Shown one piece after another: positions 56,475 to 64,000 of a stretch of 64,000 bases of DNA. Within the stretch, counting starts at the first letter, position 1; each line of letters starts with the position of its first letter. The notes under the pieces are model-generated. The model was given only the letters and a program-made list of their open reading frames with translations. It ran no database searches and was not told the origin of the DNA. This DNA is from Salinicoccus carnicancri Crm (GTDB lineage: Bacteria > Bacillota > Bacilli > Staphylococcales > Salinicoccaceae), in NCBI RefSeq assembly GCF_000330705.1, contig NZ_ANAM01000008.1, forward strand, positions 62,001 through 126,000, written 5' to 3'. A program made the translations under genes and the position numbers.

Positions 56475-57455
56475 TTACTCCCTTTCCATGATTTGTTTGA
56501 GAATTTGGACTGAATTCTGTGCTGCGCCTTTCAGTATATTATCCGCAGTGCACCATACATGGAATGTGTTCCCTAAGGAATCATCCCGTCTAATCCGCCC
56601 GACAAATACTTCTGGTCTTCCCGTAGACTCAAGAGGCGTTGGATATTCGTTGCTTTCAGGATTGTCCAAAAGCATGATGTGGGGGATATTCCTGAATGCA
56701 TCCCTTACTTCTTCTTCCGTTGCCTCATTTTCAAGAGTCACGTTCATATGGACACTGTGAGAGTTCGATACCGGGACCCTGACACAAGTGGCCGACACTG
56801 CGAGGTCCGGCAGTCCAAGAATCTTTCTGGTTTCATCAATCATCTTCTGTTCTTCTTTTGTATAGCCATTTTCAAGAAACACATCGATGTGCGGAAGTAC
56901 ATTGTCATAAATCGGCCGGGGGTAGGTCGTCGGTGCTTCACCCCGTGCTCCTTCTTCGAGATCCCTGAGGCCGCCGGAACCTGAGCCTGATACTGCCTGA
57001 TAAGTCGTATAATTGACACGTTTCAGACCAAATTTTTCCTTTAAAGGCTGGAGTGCCACAACCGACTGTATAGTTGAACAATTCGGATTCGCGATGATTT
57101 TCCTGTCAAGCTTCGGCGCATTTATCTCAGGCACTATCAGGTCGATGTCTTCATGCATCCGCCACTGGCTGGAGTTGTCGATGACGATTGAACCGTTCTC
57201 TTCAAACAGCGGGGCAAACTGCCTGCTTGTGGAACCTCCGGCACTCATCACTACATAATCGAACCCCTGTTTCGGCGTTTCTTCAGTCAGTTCCTGTACT
57301 GTCAGCTCTTCACCCATAACCTGAAGACTCTTTCCGGCTGAACGGGCTGAGGACAGCAGCGTGATTTCATCTGCCTTGATACCATATTGCTCAAACATCT
57401 CGATCATTTTTGTTCCTACAACACCTGTTGCTCCTACAATAGCTACTCTCACCAT
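56475..57455 (-). CDS. asd: Aspartate-semialdehyde dehydrogenase
   Basis: NADPH-dependent reduction of aspartyl phosphate. It has 326 residues with GATGVVG at 8-14, catalytic C126 (NPNCSTIQ) and the QAVSGSGSGG loop. ATG 57455 (MVRVAIVG) is favoured because AGGAGG is 9 bases upstream; ATG 57461 is only 3 bases from it. It sits 18 bases after lysC. Confidence 0.95.
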   Translation of the reverse strand: MVRVAIVGATGVVGTKMIEMFEQYGIKADEITLLSSARSAGKSLQVMGEELTVQELTEETPKQGFDYVVMSAGGSTSRQFAPLFEENGSIVIDNSSQWRMHEDIDLIVPEINAPKLDRKIIANPNCSTIQSVVALQPLKEKFGLKRVNYTTYQAVSGSGSGGLRDLEEGARGEAPTTYPRPIYDNVLPHIDVFLENGYTKEEQKMIDETRKILGLPDLAVSATCVRVPVSNSHSVHMNVTLENEATEEEVRDAFRNIPHIMLLDNPESNEYPTPLESTGRPEVFVGRIRRDDSLGNTFHVWCTADNILKGAAQNSVQILKQIMERE

Positions 57456-57473
57456 TAACATTCTCCTCCTGAT

Positions 57474-58676
57474 TTATAGATCAAATGCAGTGGCAAGTGA
57501 TTCCACTGCATCTTTACCGTATTCTTTATCAACGACATAGGAAATACTGATTTCAGATGTCGTCGTCTGGTAAAACCTGATGCCCGAGTCATTAAGTGCC
57601 ATGAAAGCTTTCGATGCAACACCAGACATGTCGCGCATCCCCGAACCGATGATGGAGACCTTGCAATAATCCGTCTCCAGTATCAGCGACATGTCAGGAT
57701 GAAGCAGCCTTATCTCAGCGAATATCTGATCCAGCAGGACTGATTCAGCATCATTCACTGTAAATGACAACTGGCATCCGTCGTTGCCCGACATCTGTGA
57801 AATCATATCCACATTGATGGATTCTTGGTCGAATTTTTTAAAGAGATCGAACATCAGAGTCGATTCGGCACAAGGTTCAAAAATAGTTGCATGGATGATA
57901 TCCTCATCCAAAGCGGCGCCAATCACCGCCTTCCTTTCGAGCACTTTGCTGTCCTGCATAATCCATGTTCCTTCCTCTTCCGATAATGTTTTCCCCAGAT
58001 ACAGCGGGATGGAATGGTTCTTCGCAATCCCAATACTCCGTGTTTCCAGGACTCCCGCACCGAGAGCGCTCATTTCCATCATCTCTTCGTAGGAAATGCT
58101 GTAAATCCGTTTTGCTTGTTCATATACTCTCGGATCTGTTGCATAGACGCCGTCGACATCCGTATAGATCTCGCAGGGCATCCCGCAGCTTGCTGCAATT
58201 GCCACTGCAGTAGTATCAGAGCCGCCGCGCCCCAGGGTTGTGATTTCATTCTGTTCGTTCATCCCCTGGAACCCTGCGACAACCAGGACATCGTTTTCCT
58301 GCAGGGCATTTAGCAGACATGCTTCGTCTACCCCTGAAATCATGCTTTTCATATGGCTGCCGAACGTTTTGATGCCTGCCTGGAAGCCTGTCATCGCCTT
58401 TGTCTTTACACCAAGGTCCTCAAGCACTATCGAAAGATAGGAAATCGTCTGCTGCTCCCCGGTTGTGACGAGAAGGGCAATATGATCGTCTTTCGGGGCA
58501 GGGGAGAGTCTTCTTACATTGGAAAGCAGTTCGTCCGTCGTCCCGCCCATCGCGCTGACTACAACAATGAGTTTCTCGCCCAGAATTGTCCGGTCCCTGA
58601 GTGACTCAGCAATTTCTCTGATCTTGTCAAAATCTCCAACTGAAGTACCGCCAAATTTCAAAACACTGTTTTCCAT
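57474..58676 (-). CDS. lysC: Aspartokinase
   Basis: First enzyme of the aspartate pathway, phosphorylating L-aspartate. It has 400 residues. The N-terminal kinase domain begins KFGGTSVGDF and contains GRGGSDTTAVAIA; two ACT domains (about 260-400) probably bind lysine for feedback control. GGGGGG precedes ATG 58676. As the first gene after the lysine riboswitch, it is controlled both by RNA and probably by allostery. Confidence 0.95.
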   Translation of the reverse strand: MENSVLKFGGTSVGDFDKIREIAESLRDRTILGEKLIVVVSAMGGTTDELLSNVRRLSPAPKDDHIALLVTTGEQQTISYLSIVLEDLGVKTKAMTGFQAGIKTFGSHMKSMISGVDEACLLNALQENDVLVVAGFQGMNEQNEITTLGRGGSDTTAVAIAASCGMPCEIYTDVDGVYATDPRVYEQAKRIYSISYEEMMEMSALGAGVLETRSIGIAKNHSIPLYLGKTLSEEEGTWIMQDSKVLERKAVIGAALDEDIIHATIFEPCAESTLMFDLFKKFDQESINVDMISQMSGNDGCQLSFTVNDAESVLLDQIFAEIRLLHPDMSLILETDYCKVSIIGSGMRDMSGVASKAFMALNDSGIRFYQTTTSEISISYVVDKEYGKDAVESLATAFDL

Positions 58677-58711
58677 ATTTCCCCCCTGTATATAGAAGGC
58701 ACTCGCTCAAT

Positions 58712-58744
58712 AAAAAAACAAGTCCGGCGGAATGCCGGACTTGT
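58712..58744 (-). terminator. Intrinsic terminator of the lysine riboswitch
   Basis: On the minus strand, stem ACAAGTCCGGC/GCCGGACTTGT with loop ATTCC and T7. It sits between the aptamer and lysC, as expected of a transcriptional OFF switch. Confidence 0.9.
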
Positions 58745-58764
58745 TCTGAATTTATCTACAAGTG

Positions 58765-58930
58765 ATGCACTCCATTATTCAAAAAAATAATGACAAACCT
58801 GTAGCTCTTAACCACCAGATCCAACGGAACCCTGCTGCAACAGGGAACCATTTCGGCATCGCACCCTTTCACACGCTCCAGTTCGCAGACTGTCAAAAGC
58901 GGTTACTGATGATTGATGCGCCTCATCCAT
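58765..58930 (-). promoter_or_regulatory. Lysine riboswitch (L box)
   Basis: The minus strand shows L-box core elements in order: GAGGCGCATCAATCATCAGT, GTGTGAAAGGGTGCGATGCC followed by GAAATGG, and a late GGTGGTTAAGAGCTACAGG. Lysine binding would favour the downstream terminator and shut off lysC and the operon. The region between 58677 and 59019 holds only this leader, its promoter and its terminator. The exact P1 limits are approximate. Confidence 0.88.
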
Positions 58931-58954
58931 ATTTGCTATTTAATTATAAATGTC

Positions 58955-58983
58955 ATTATACATACAACTCATGGTTCTGTAAA
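58955..58983 (-). promoter_or_regulatory. Predicted promoter of the lysC operon
   Basis: Minus strand: -35 TTTACA (plus 58978-58983), 17-base spacer, -10 TATAAT (plus 58955-58960). Transcription would begin about 20 bases before the L box. Confidence 0.72.
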
Positions 58984-59019
58984 CTCATTTGTTGAAATTT
59001 TATATAATAATCTAAAAAC

Positions 59020-60624
59020 TCAGTTCCTGATCAGACCTTTATCACGGAGGTACTCTTCATATGTTGTCTCTTTGACAATTGCGCCAGTCTGCTCGATTTC
59101 AAGAACTTTATTGGCGATTGTGTTGATGAACTCGAAGTCATAGGAAGTGAAGATGATGGAACCTTTGAAACTTTTGAGTCCTTCATTCACCGCAGTGATG
59201 CTTTCAAGATCCAGATGGTTCGTCGGTTCATCAAGCATGATGACATTGGCCTGGGACAGCATCATGCGGGAAAGCATTGCGCGCATTTTCTCTCCGCCGG
59301 AAAGGACATTTGCCTTCTTCTTGGCTTCCTCTCCGCTGAACAGCATGCGTCCCAAAAACCCTCTCAGGAAAGTTTCCGTCTGTTCTTCAGGCGGTGCGTA
59401 CTGGCGCAGCCAATCCACAAGGCTCGTGTTGACGCCATCGAAATACTTGCTGTTGTCCTTTGGCATATAGCTCTGGGAAGTCGTCACACCCCATCTCACT
59501 TCACCTTCGTCGGGAGTGATTTCACCGGCAAGGATTCGGAGGAGGGTGGTGCGGGCAATTTCACTGTGGCCGATCAGCACAGTTTTATCATACGGCTGCA
59601 GTGTGAAGCTCACGTTATCCAGCACTTTGACACCGTCGACAGTATGCGACAGTTCATTGACATAAAGAAGATCGTTCCCGATTTCACGTTCAGGTGTGAA
59701 CTTGACGTACGGATACTTCCTTGAAGAAGGCTTGATATCATCGAGCTCGATCTTGTCGAGCATCTTCTTGCGGCTTGTTGCCTGTTTGGATTTTGAGGCG
59801 TTGGCACTGAAACGTGCCACGAAGTCCTTGAGCTCCTTGATTTTCTCTTCTTTCTTCTTGTTCTGTTCCTGCGCCATCTGCTGGGCAAGCTGGCTGGACT
59901 GGTACCAGAAATCATAGTTACCGACATAGAGCTGGATCTTTCCAAAGTCGAGGTCGGCAATATGTGTACATACGTTATTCAGAAAGTGTCTGTCATGGGA
60001 CACGACGATCACTGTGTTGTCAAAGTCGATCAGGAAGTCTTCAAGCCACTGGATGGCTTCAATGTCCAGTCCGTTTGTCGGCTCATCGAGCAGAAGGACA
60101 TCAGGATTGCCGAACAGGCTCTGGGCGAGCAGCACTTTGACCTTCTGATTGTTTTCAAGTTCAGACATCTGGCTGTCCATCAGCTCCGGTCCGATACCAA
60201 GACCATGGAGCAGGCCTTCTGCATCCGCTTCGGCAGTCCAGCCGCCCATCTCTCCGAATTCTCCCTCAAGTTCCGCAGCACGGATACCGTCTTCGTCGGA
60301 AAAATCGGGCTTCATGTATATTTCATTCTTTTCCTTCATAATTTCCCACAGTTTCGTGTAACCCATCAGCACGACATCCAGTACACGCTGATCTTCGTAT
60401 CCAAAATGATCCTGCTTCAGTACAGCGAGCCGCTCATCTTTCCCCATGCTGACATGTCCTGTCTGAGCATCCATTTCTCCGGATAATATCTTCAGGAAAG
60501 TCGATTTCCCGGCGCCGTTGGCACCTATCAGACCATAGCAGTTCCCCGGGGTGAATTTAATATTTACATCTTCAAACAACTTGCGGTCACCAAATCTGAG
60601 ACTCACATCAGTAACCTGTAGCAT
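59020..60624 (-). CDS. ABC-F family ATPase (YkpA/YbiT-like)
   Basis: Soluble protein of 534 residues with two ABC domains and no membrane segment, of the ribosome-associated ABC-F group. Domain 1 has Walker A GANGAGKST and a signature that reads SELENNQ in place of LSGGQ. Domain 2 has SGGEK but Walker A reads GHSEIARTT, with Arg in place of the lysine. The inter-domain linker (about 240-300) is lysine-rich and helical. ATG 60624 is favoured because AAGGAG is 7-8 bases upstream; ATG 60630 is too close. A ribosome role is inferred from the family. Confidence 0.9.
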   Translation of the reverse strand: MLQVTDVSLRFGDRKLFEDVNIKFTPGNCYGLIGANGAGKSTFLKILSGEMDAQTGHVSMGKDERLAVLKQDHFGYEDQRVLDVVLMGYTKLWEIMKEKNEIYMKPDFSDEDGIRAAELEGEFGEMGGWTAEADAEGLLHGLGIGPELMDSQMSELENNQKVKVLLAQSLFGNPDVLLLDEPTNGLDIEAIQWLEDFLIDFDNTVIVVSHDRHFLNNVCTHIADLDFGKIQLYVGNYDFWYQSSQLAQQMAQEQNKKKEEKIKELKDFVARFSANASKSKQATSRKKMLDKIELDDIKPSSRKYPYVKFTPEREIGNDLLYVNELSHTVDGVKVLDNVSFTLQPYDKTVLIGHSEIARTTLLRILAGEITPDEGEVRWGVTTSQSYMPKDNSKYFDGVNTSLVDWLRQYAPPEEQTETFLRGFLGRMLFSGEEAKKKANVLSGGEKMRAMLSRMMLSQANVIMLDEPTNHLDLESITAVNEGLKSFKGSIIFTSYDFEFINTIANKVLEIEQTGAIVKETTYEEYLRDKGLIRN

Positions 60625-60709
60625 AGGCATTCTCCTTTAATGATATTCTTAAGCGATGATACCACATTTATGGTACCATTGAAATATAATTCGAGGGGGC
60701 ATGTTACCT

Positions 60710-61435
60710 ATGGATACCGATTTGCGACGGTTTAAAGAGATAATGGATGAAGGTCGCCGCATCGTGTTCTTCACAGGGGCCGGCGTCTCTGTAAAAAGCG
60801 GCATCCCTGACTTCAGGAGCATGGGCGGTCTGTTTGATGAAATATCTAAAGAAGGACATTCGCCGGAATACCTGCTCAGTGCCGACCATCTGAATGACGA
60901 TCCGGAGAGCTTTATAAAGTTTTACAGAAAGCGGCTTTTATTGGCTGATAAAACACCGAACATCGTTCATCAATATATTGCTGAACTGGAAAAGGAAGGC
61001 CGGTCTTTGGGGGTCATTACACAGAACATCGACGGCCTCCACTCTGATGCCGGCAGCAGACATGTAGATGAGCTGCATGGGACGCTGAACCGCTTCTACT
61101 GTGTAAGCTGCAGCAGACAGTTCTCCAAGGAAACGGTAATGTCACAGGATATGAAGCACTGCAGCTGTGGTGGAGTACTGAGGCCCGACATCGTTCTTTA
61201 TGGTGAAATGCTCGACGAACAGGCGATATTCTCCGCGATTGATAAAATATCAAATGCAGATGTCCTGGTCGTCCTCGGCTCATCACTGGTCGTCAACCCG
61301 GCAGCCGCAATGACCGGTTATTTCAACGGGGGGCATTTCATCATCATCAATAAAGATCCGACATCATTCGACCGGGACGCAACGCTCGTATTTAACAGGG
61401 ATATGACCGAAATCATAGAATCCATCCAACAATAA
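60710..61435 (+). CDS. NAD-dependent protein deacylase, Sir2 family
   Basis: Removes acyl groups from lysines using NAD. It has 241 residues with GAGVSVKSGIPDFRS (about 23-37), TQNIDGLH (104-111), catalytic H123 (DELHG) and zinc cysteines C131, C134, C151, C153. ATG 60710 is chosen because GAGGGGG is 10 bases upstream; ATG 60701 nearly touches it. cvfB follows 11 bases later on the same transcript. Confidence 0.93.
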   Translation: MDTDLRRFKEIMDEGRRIVFFTGAGVSVKSGIPDFRSMGGLFDEISKEGHSPEYLLSADHLNDDPESFIKFYRKRLLLADKTPNIVHQYIAELEKEGRSLGVITQNIDGLHSDAGSRHVDELHGTLNRFYCVSCSRQFSKETVMSQDMKHCSCGGVLRPDIVLYGEMLDEQAIFSAIDKISNADVLVVLGSSLVVNPAAAMTGYFNGGHFIIINKDPTSFDRDATLVFNRDMTEIIESIQQ

Positions 61436-61446
61436 GGAGTTAATCA

Positions 61447-62316
61447 ATGGAACACATTTCAGGTACAGTACAATTTTTGGAAGTGATCAAAAAAGAAGGA
61501 TCGACGTATCATCTGAAGACGGAAGAGGATACGTATATCCGCATGAATGCCTCGGCATCTGACGAAGAGTATGAAATAGGCGAGGATGTCAGCGCATTCA
61601 TCTATCCGAACCGCAGTGGTGAATTGTTTGCCGCACCGGTTGTCCCAACTGTCGGTATTGATAAATACGGGTTTGCAAAGGTATCGGAAGTCAACCGTGA
61701 CGGTGCATATGTGGATATCGGTGCACCGAGGGAAATCCTCGTGCCTTGGATCGACCTTCCAAAGCTGAAGTCAGTATGGCCAAAAGAGGGCGACGAAATC
61801 TACATGAAATTGAGAGCTGAAAGCGACAATCAGCTGTACGGCCGCCTGATTTCGGAAAATGAAGTTGCGGAACGCTTCACGCCGCTTAAAAAAGCAGATT
61901 TTGCAGAACTGAAGAACAAATGGCTCGAGGGGCGGCCTTACAGGCTGCTCAAAGTGGGTACCTTCCTGCTGACTGACGACGGCAGAAAGGTTTTCGTCCA
62001 TGAGTCCGAACGGGAAGATGAGCCAAGACTCGGTGAACTAAAGAAATTCAGGGTAATCGGCATCAATGATGAAGGCGAGATCAACGGTTCCTTCCTCAAA
62101 CAGGCATATAAGAAGATGGACGACGACAGCGAGAGAATACTCGATTACCTTACTAAAAACGGCGGTTCCATGCCGCTCAACGACAAAAGCTCTCCGGAAG
62201 ATATCAAAGAGGCGTTCAACATGTCAAAAGGCGCATTCAAACGCGCCCTCGGCCGGCTGATGAAAGAGGGCAGGATAGAGCAGACAGTCTCGGAAACATA
62301 TATGAAAGAGCAGTAA
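61447..62316 (+). CDS. cvfB: CvfB-type RNA-binding protein (S1 domains, YitL-like)
   Basis: A 289-residue protein with several S1/OB-like RNA-binding domains (for example GFAKVSEVNRDGAYVDIG, ending in LVPWIDLPK) and a C-terminal winged helix (FNMSKGAFKRALGRLMKEG). S. aureus CvfB (conserved virulence factor B) affects virulence-gene expression through RNA. ATAAGGAG precedes ATG 61447. The other such factor, cvfC, is broken in this window. Confidence 0.92.
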   Translation: MEHISGTVQFLEVIKKEGSTYHLKTEEDTYIRMNASASDEEYEIGEDVSAFIYPNRSGELFAAPVVPTVGIDKYGFAKVSEVNRDGAYVDIGAPREILVPWIDLPKLKSVWPKEGDEIYMKLRAESDNQLYGRLISENEVAERFTPLKKADFAELKNKWLEGRPYRLLKVGTFLLTDDGRKVFVHESEREDEPRLGELKKFRVIGINDEGEINGSFLKQAYKKMDDDSERILDYLTKNGGSMPLNDKSSPEDIKEAFNMSKGAFKRALGRLMKEGRIEQTVSETYMKEQ

Positions 62317-62322
62317 AACATT

Positions 62323-62357
62323 AATGCCTGGCTGGGAGGTCCCAGCCAGGCATTTTC
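62323..62357. terminator. Bidirectional terminator between cvfB and pepF
   Basis: Stem of 15 pairs (62323-62337 with 62340-62354), GC-rich core GCCTGGCTGGG, A and T ends on both sides. It separates convergent genes. Confidence 0.92.
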
Positions 62358-62359
62358 AA

Positions 62360-64000
62360 TCATCCTTCTATTTCTTCTGTCAGTTTTTCCAGTTCATCCA
62401 CCAGTTCGCCGATGTAATCGATCATTTCCTTGAGCGGCTTATCTGTAGTGATGTCGACACCCGCCATCTGCGCAAGCTCCACCGGTGATTTCGTGCCGCC
62501 TGATTTCAGCACTTTGAGCCAGTCATCGACTGCCGGCCGCCCTTCAGAAAGAACGCGTTTGCTCATTGAAGTGGCAATCGTCAGCCCCGCCGAGTAAGTA
62601 TACGGATAAAGGCCCATGTAGTAGTGCGGCTGCCTCATCCATGTGAGTTCTGCACCTTCTGTGATTTCCACATCATCTCCCCAGAACTCCGAGATAACCC
62701 GGCGTTTCAATGTGTTCAGATCACCGGCAGCTACATTCTCATCATTATCCACCATTTTGTAGACTTCGCGCTGGTATGCAGCTTCAAGGAGGTGGGTCAC
62801 GCAGTTGTGATAGTATGTCCTGGAAATGATTGAACTGATCACCCAGCGCTTGAATTTTGGATCATCCGAGTTCTCAAGCAGATGATTGGCCATCAGCATC
62901 TCATTCATCGTACTTGGTGCCTCGATGAAATACATCGAGCTTCTTGCATCGAATACATTCTGTTCACGGTTTGCATTATAGAAATGCCCGGCATGTCCGA
63001 GTTCATGTGCGAGAACGAATACTTCCGTCATGAGTGATGTCCATGAAATCAGTATATATGGATGTGTCCCGTATGGACTCGAACAGAATGCCCCGGTGGA
63101 TTTCCCCTTATTCTTCACGAAATCAATCCAGCGCTCATCATAGGCACGATTGACCATCCCGAGATAGTCATCCCCCATGATGGCCAGTGCATCATTGATG
63201 TACCTCCGTGAATCTTCGATACTGATTTCAGGTTCCGACTGGGGATCCAGGGGCATCTTCAGATCTTCATATTTCATCGTATCCAGACCGTGGACGCGTT
63301 TCAGCAACTTTGCATACCGTCTCATGTGCGGCGCCAGGTCCCCCATGATCATGTCGATCTGACGGTGATACATTTCCTGATCCACCTTCTGTCCATGAAG
63401 CAGATAATCGATTACAGATTCGAACCCCCGCAAGTCGGAAGTTGTCTTTTCCCTCTTCAGCTGAAGATTATAGGTGCCGGCCGTCGTATGCTGATATTCC
63501 CGGAGCTTGTCACTGAAGGCCCGGAATGCATTCCGTCTGATTTCCGTATTTTCATGGCCTTCCAGATTACCTTCGAATGACAGATAGGAGAGGGGAATGT
63601 CCACACCATCTGCCTCAAAAGTACCGAAGTCGATATCAAGCAGCTTCGTCTTGTTGTAAAGCTCATAAGGGCCGTTGAACACAGAAGAGTAGGAGGCAAG
63701 CACTTTCTCGACCTTAGGGTCCAGCTGATACGGCTTCTGTCTCAACAGGTCATCGATGAATACTGACAGGTCGGGCGCCTGTACTTTGATATCCTCGAGC
63801 ACTGATTCATCCAGAGCCAGAAGCTCACTTTTGACAAAGCTCGTTTCACTGCTGAAATATGCAGAGACATTCGAGGATGCTGAGCTGAGCTTCTGTGATT
63901 CTGCATCACTCTGATCGGCAGAAAGACTCAGGCTCGCATAGGTTCCGATCGGCACCAAAGATTCGGCCAGAGACTTCAATTCATTGATTGCCCGGACTGC
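62360..64000 (-). CDS. pepF: Oligoendopeptidase F, N-terminal part cut off
   Basis: M3-family zinc oligopeptidase. The frame stays open to the window edge, so the N-terminus (about 50-60 residues) is missing; 546 codons plus the stop are visible. The zinc motif HELGH lies in VLAHELGHAGHFY and the second metal glutamate in YFIEAPSTMNEML. The TTG at 63979 is internal, not a start. It probably degrades cytoplasmic peptides. It is convergent with cvfB across a strong terminator. Confidence 0.93.
   Translation of the reverse strand, partial: AVRAINELKSLAESLVPIGTYASLSLSADQSDAESQKLSSASSNVSAYFSSETSFVKSELLALDESVLEDIKVQAPDLSVFIDDLLRQKPYQLDPKVEKVLASYSSVFNGPYELYNKTKLLDIDFGTFEADGVDIPLSYLSFEGNLEGHENTEIRRNAFRAFSDKLREYQHTTAGTYNLQLKREKTTSDLRGFESVIDYLLHGQKVDQEMYHRQIDMIMGDLAPHMRRYAKLLKRVHGLDTMKYEDLKMPLDPQSEPEISIEDSRRYINDALAIMGDDYLGMVNRAYDERWIDFVKNKGKSTGAFCSSPYGTHPYILISWTSLMTEVFVLAHELGHAGHFYNANREQNVFDARSSMYFIEAPSTMNEMLMANHLLENSDDPKFKRWVISSIISRTYYHNCVTHLLEAAYQREVYKMVDNDENVAAGDLNTLKRRVISEFWGDDVEITEGAELTWMRQPHYYMGLYPYTYSAGLTIATSMSKRVLSEGRPAVDDWLKVLKSGGTKSPVELAQMAGVDITTDKPLKEMIDYIGELVDELEKLTEEIEG

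Noticed and set aside
58801-58995. Plus-strand 77-codon frame from 58762
   Set aside because: It covers the lysine riboswitch on the other strand and has no ribosome site or recognisable product.

Overview
The window is ordinary chromosomal backbone from a Staphylococcaceae bacterium. GC content is clearly higher than in Staphylococcus, and two exported proteins carry long acidic tails, so a Salinicoccus-like moderate halophile is the best guess. The genus is inferred, not proven. Gene order repeatedly matches Staphylococcus and Bacillus: ypiB-ypiF-qcrABC, mgsA-bshA-cca-birA, dinG-aspB-asnS-dnaD-nth-ypoC, ponA-recU facing yppE-ypsA-gpsB-rnpB, thyA-dfrA, murG-pgpB-arlRS, odhAB, and the lysC-to-lysA operon. 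I see no insertion sequence, prophage, CRISPR array or tRNA gene.

Layout. 1-5 kb: menaquinol:cytochrome c reductase (qcrABC) and small membrane or metalloprotease genes. 4.9-11.1 kb: methylglyoxal synthase, bacillithiol synthesis (bshA), CCA-adding enzyme, BirA and a DinG-type nuclease. 11.1-15.2 kb: aspB, asnS, dnaD, nth, ypoC. 15.2-20.1 kb: class A PBP and RecU on the minus strand, then yppE, ypsA, gpsB and RNase P RNA on the plus strand. 20.1-26.8 kb: an RNA methyltransferase, a two-headed dynamin, a rhodanese, a flap exonuclease and an RNase H-like protein in an overlapping cluster. 26.8-28.6 kb: a small zinc-finger gene, a broken cvfC and a bacilliredoxin. 28.8-33.3 kb: thyA, dfrA, ypmS, msrA, msrB, EIIA-Glc, yozE, deoD. 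33.4-39.1 kb: C-terminal processing protease, murG, a PAP2 phosphatase, a probable Fur-controlled sRNA, arlR and arlS. 39.2-47.5 kb: odhAB, a DUF6501 protein, a MoxR/vWA pair and brnQ. 47.6-49.8 kb (minus): telA, xpaC, acyP. 49.9-50.6 kb: a DUF1033 gene and cspA. 50.7-58.9 kb (minus): the lysine/diaminopimelate operon lysC-asd-dapA-dapB-dapH-deacetylase-alr-lysA behind a lysine riboswitch. 59.0-64.0 kb: an ABC-F ATPase, a sirtuin, cvfB and a truncated pepF.

Functional themes. Cell-wall and division genes recur (ponA, recU, gpsB, ypsA, murG, the dap operon, alr). Thiol and redox repair is represented by bshA, a bacilliredoxin, msrA and msrB. Central carbon and energy metabolism is represented by qcrABC, odhAB and mgsA.

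The most interesting signals are: (i) a complete Fur-box-controlled sRNA unit between pgpB and arlR, with a strong promoter, a hairpin showing a five-cytosine loop, and a terminator, resembling the IsrR/FsrA iron-sparing RNAs; (ii) cvfC split by two independent repeat-type lesions, an A9 tract and a perfect 8-bp tandem duplication, indicating a recent pseudogene or a phase-variable switch; (iii) a self-contained 23-codon membrane-peptide unit opposite thyA; and (iv) a chromosomal DHFR with Tyr at the position of the S. aureus F98Y trimethoprim-resistance change.
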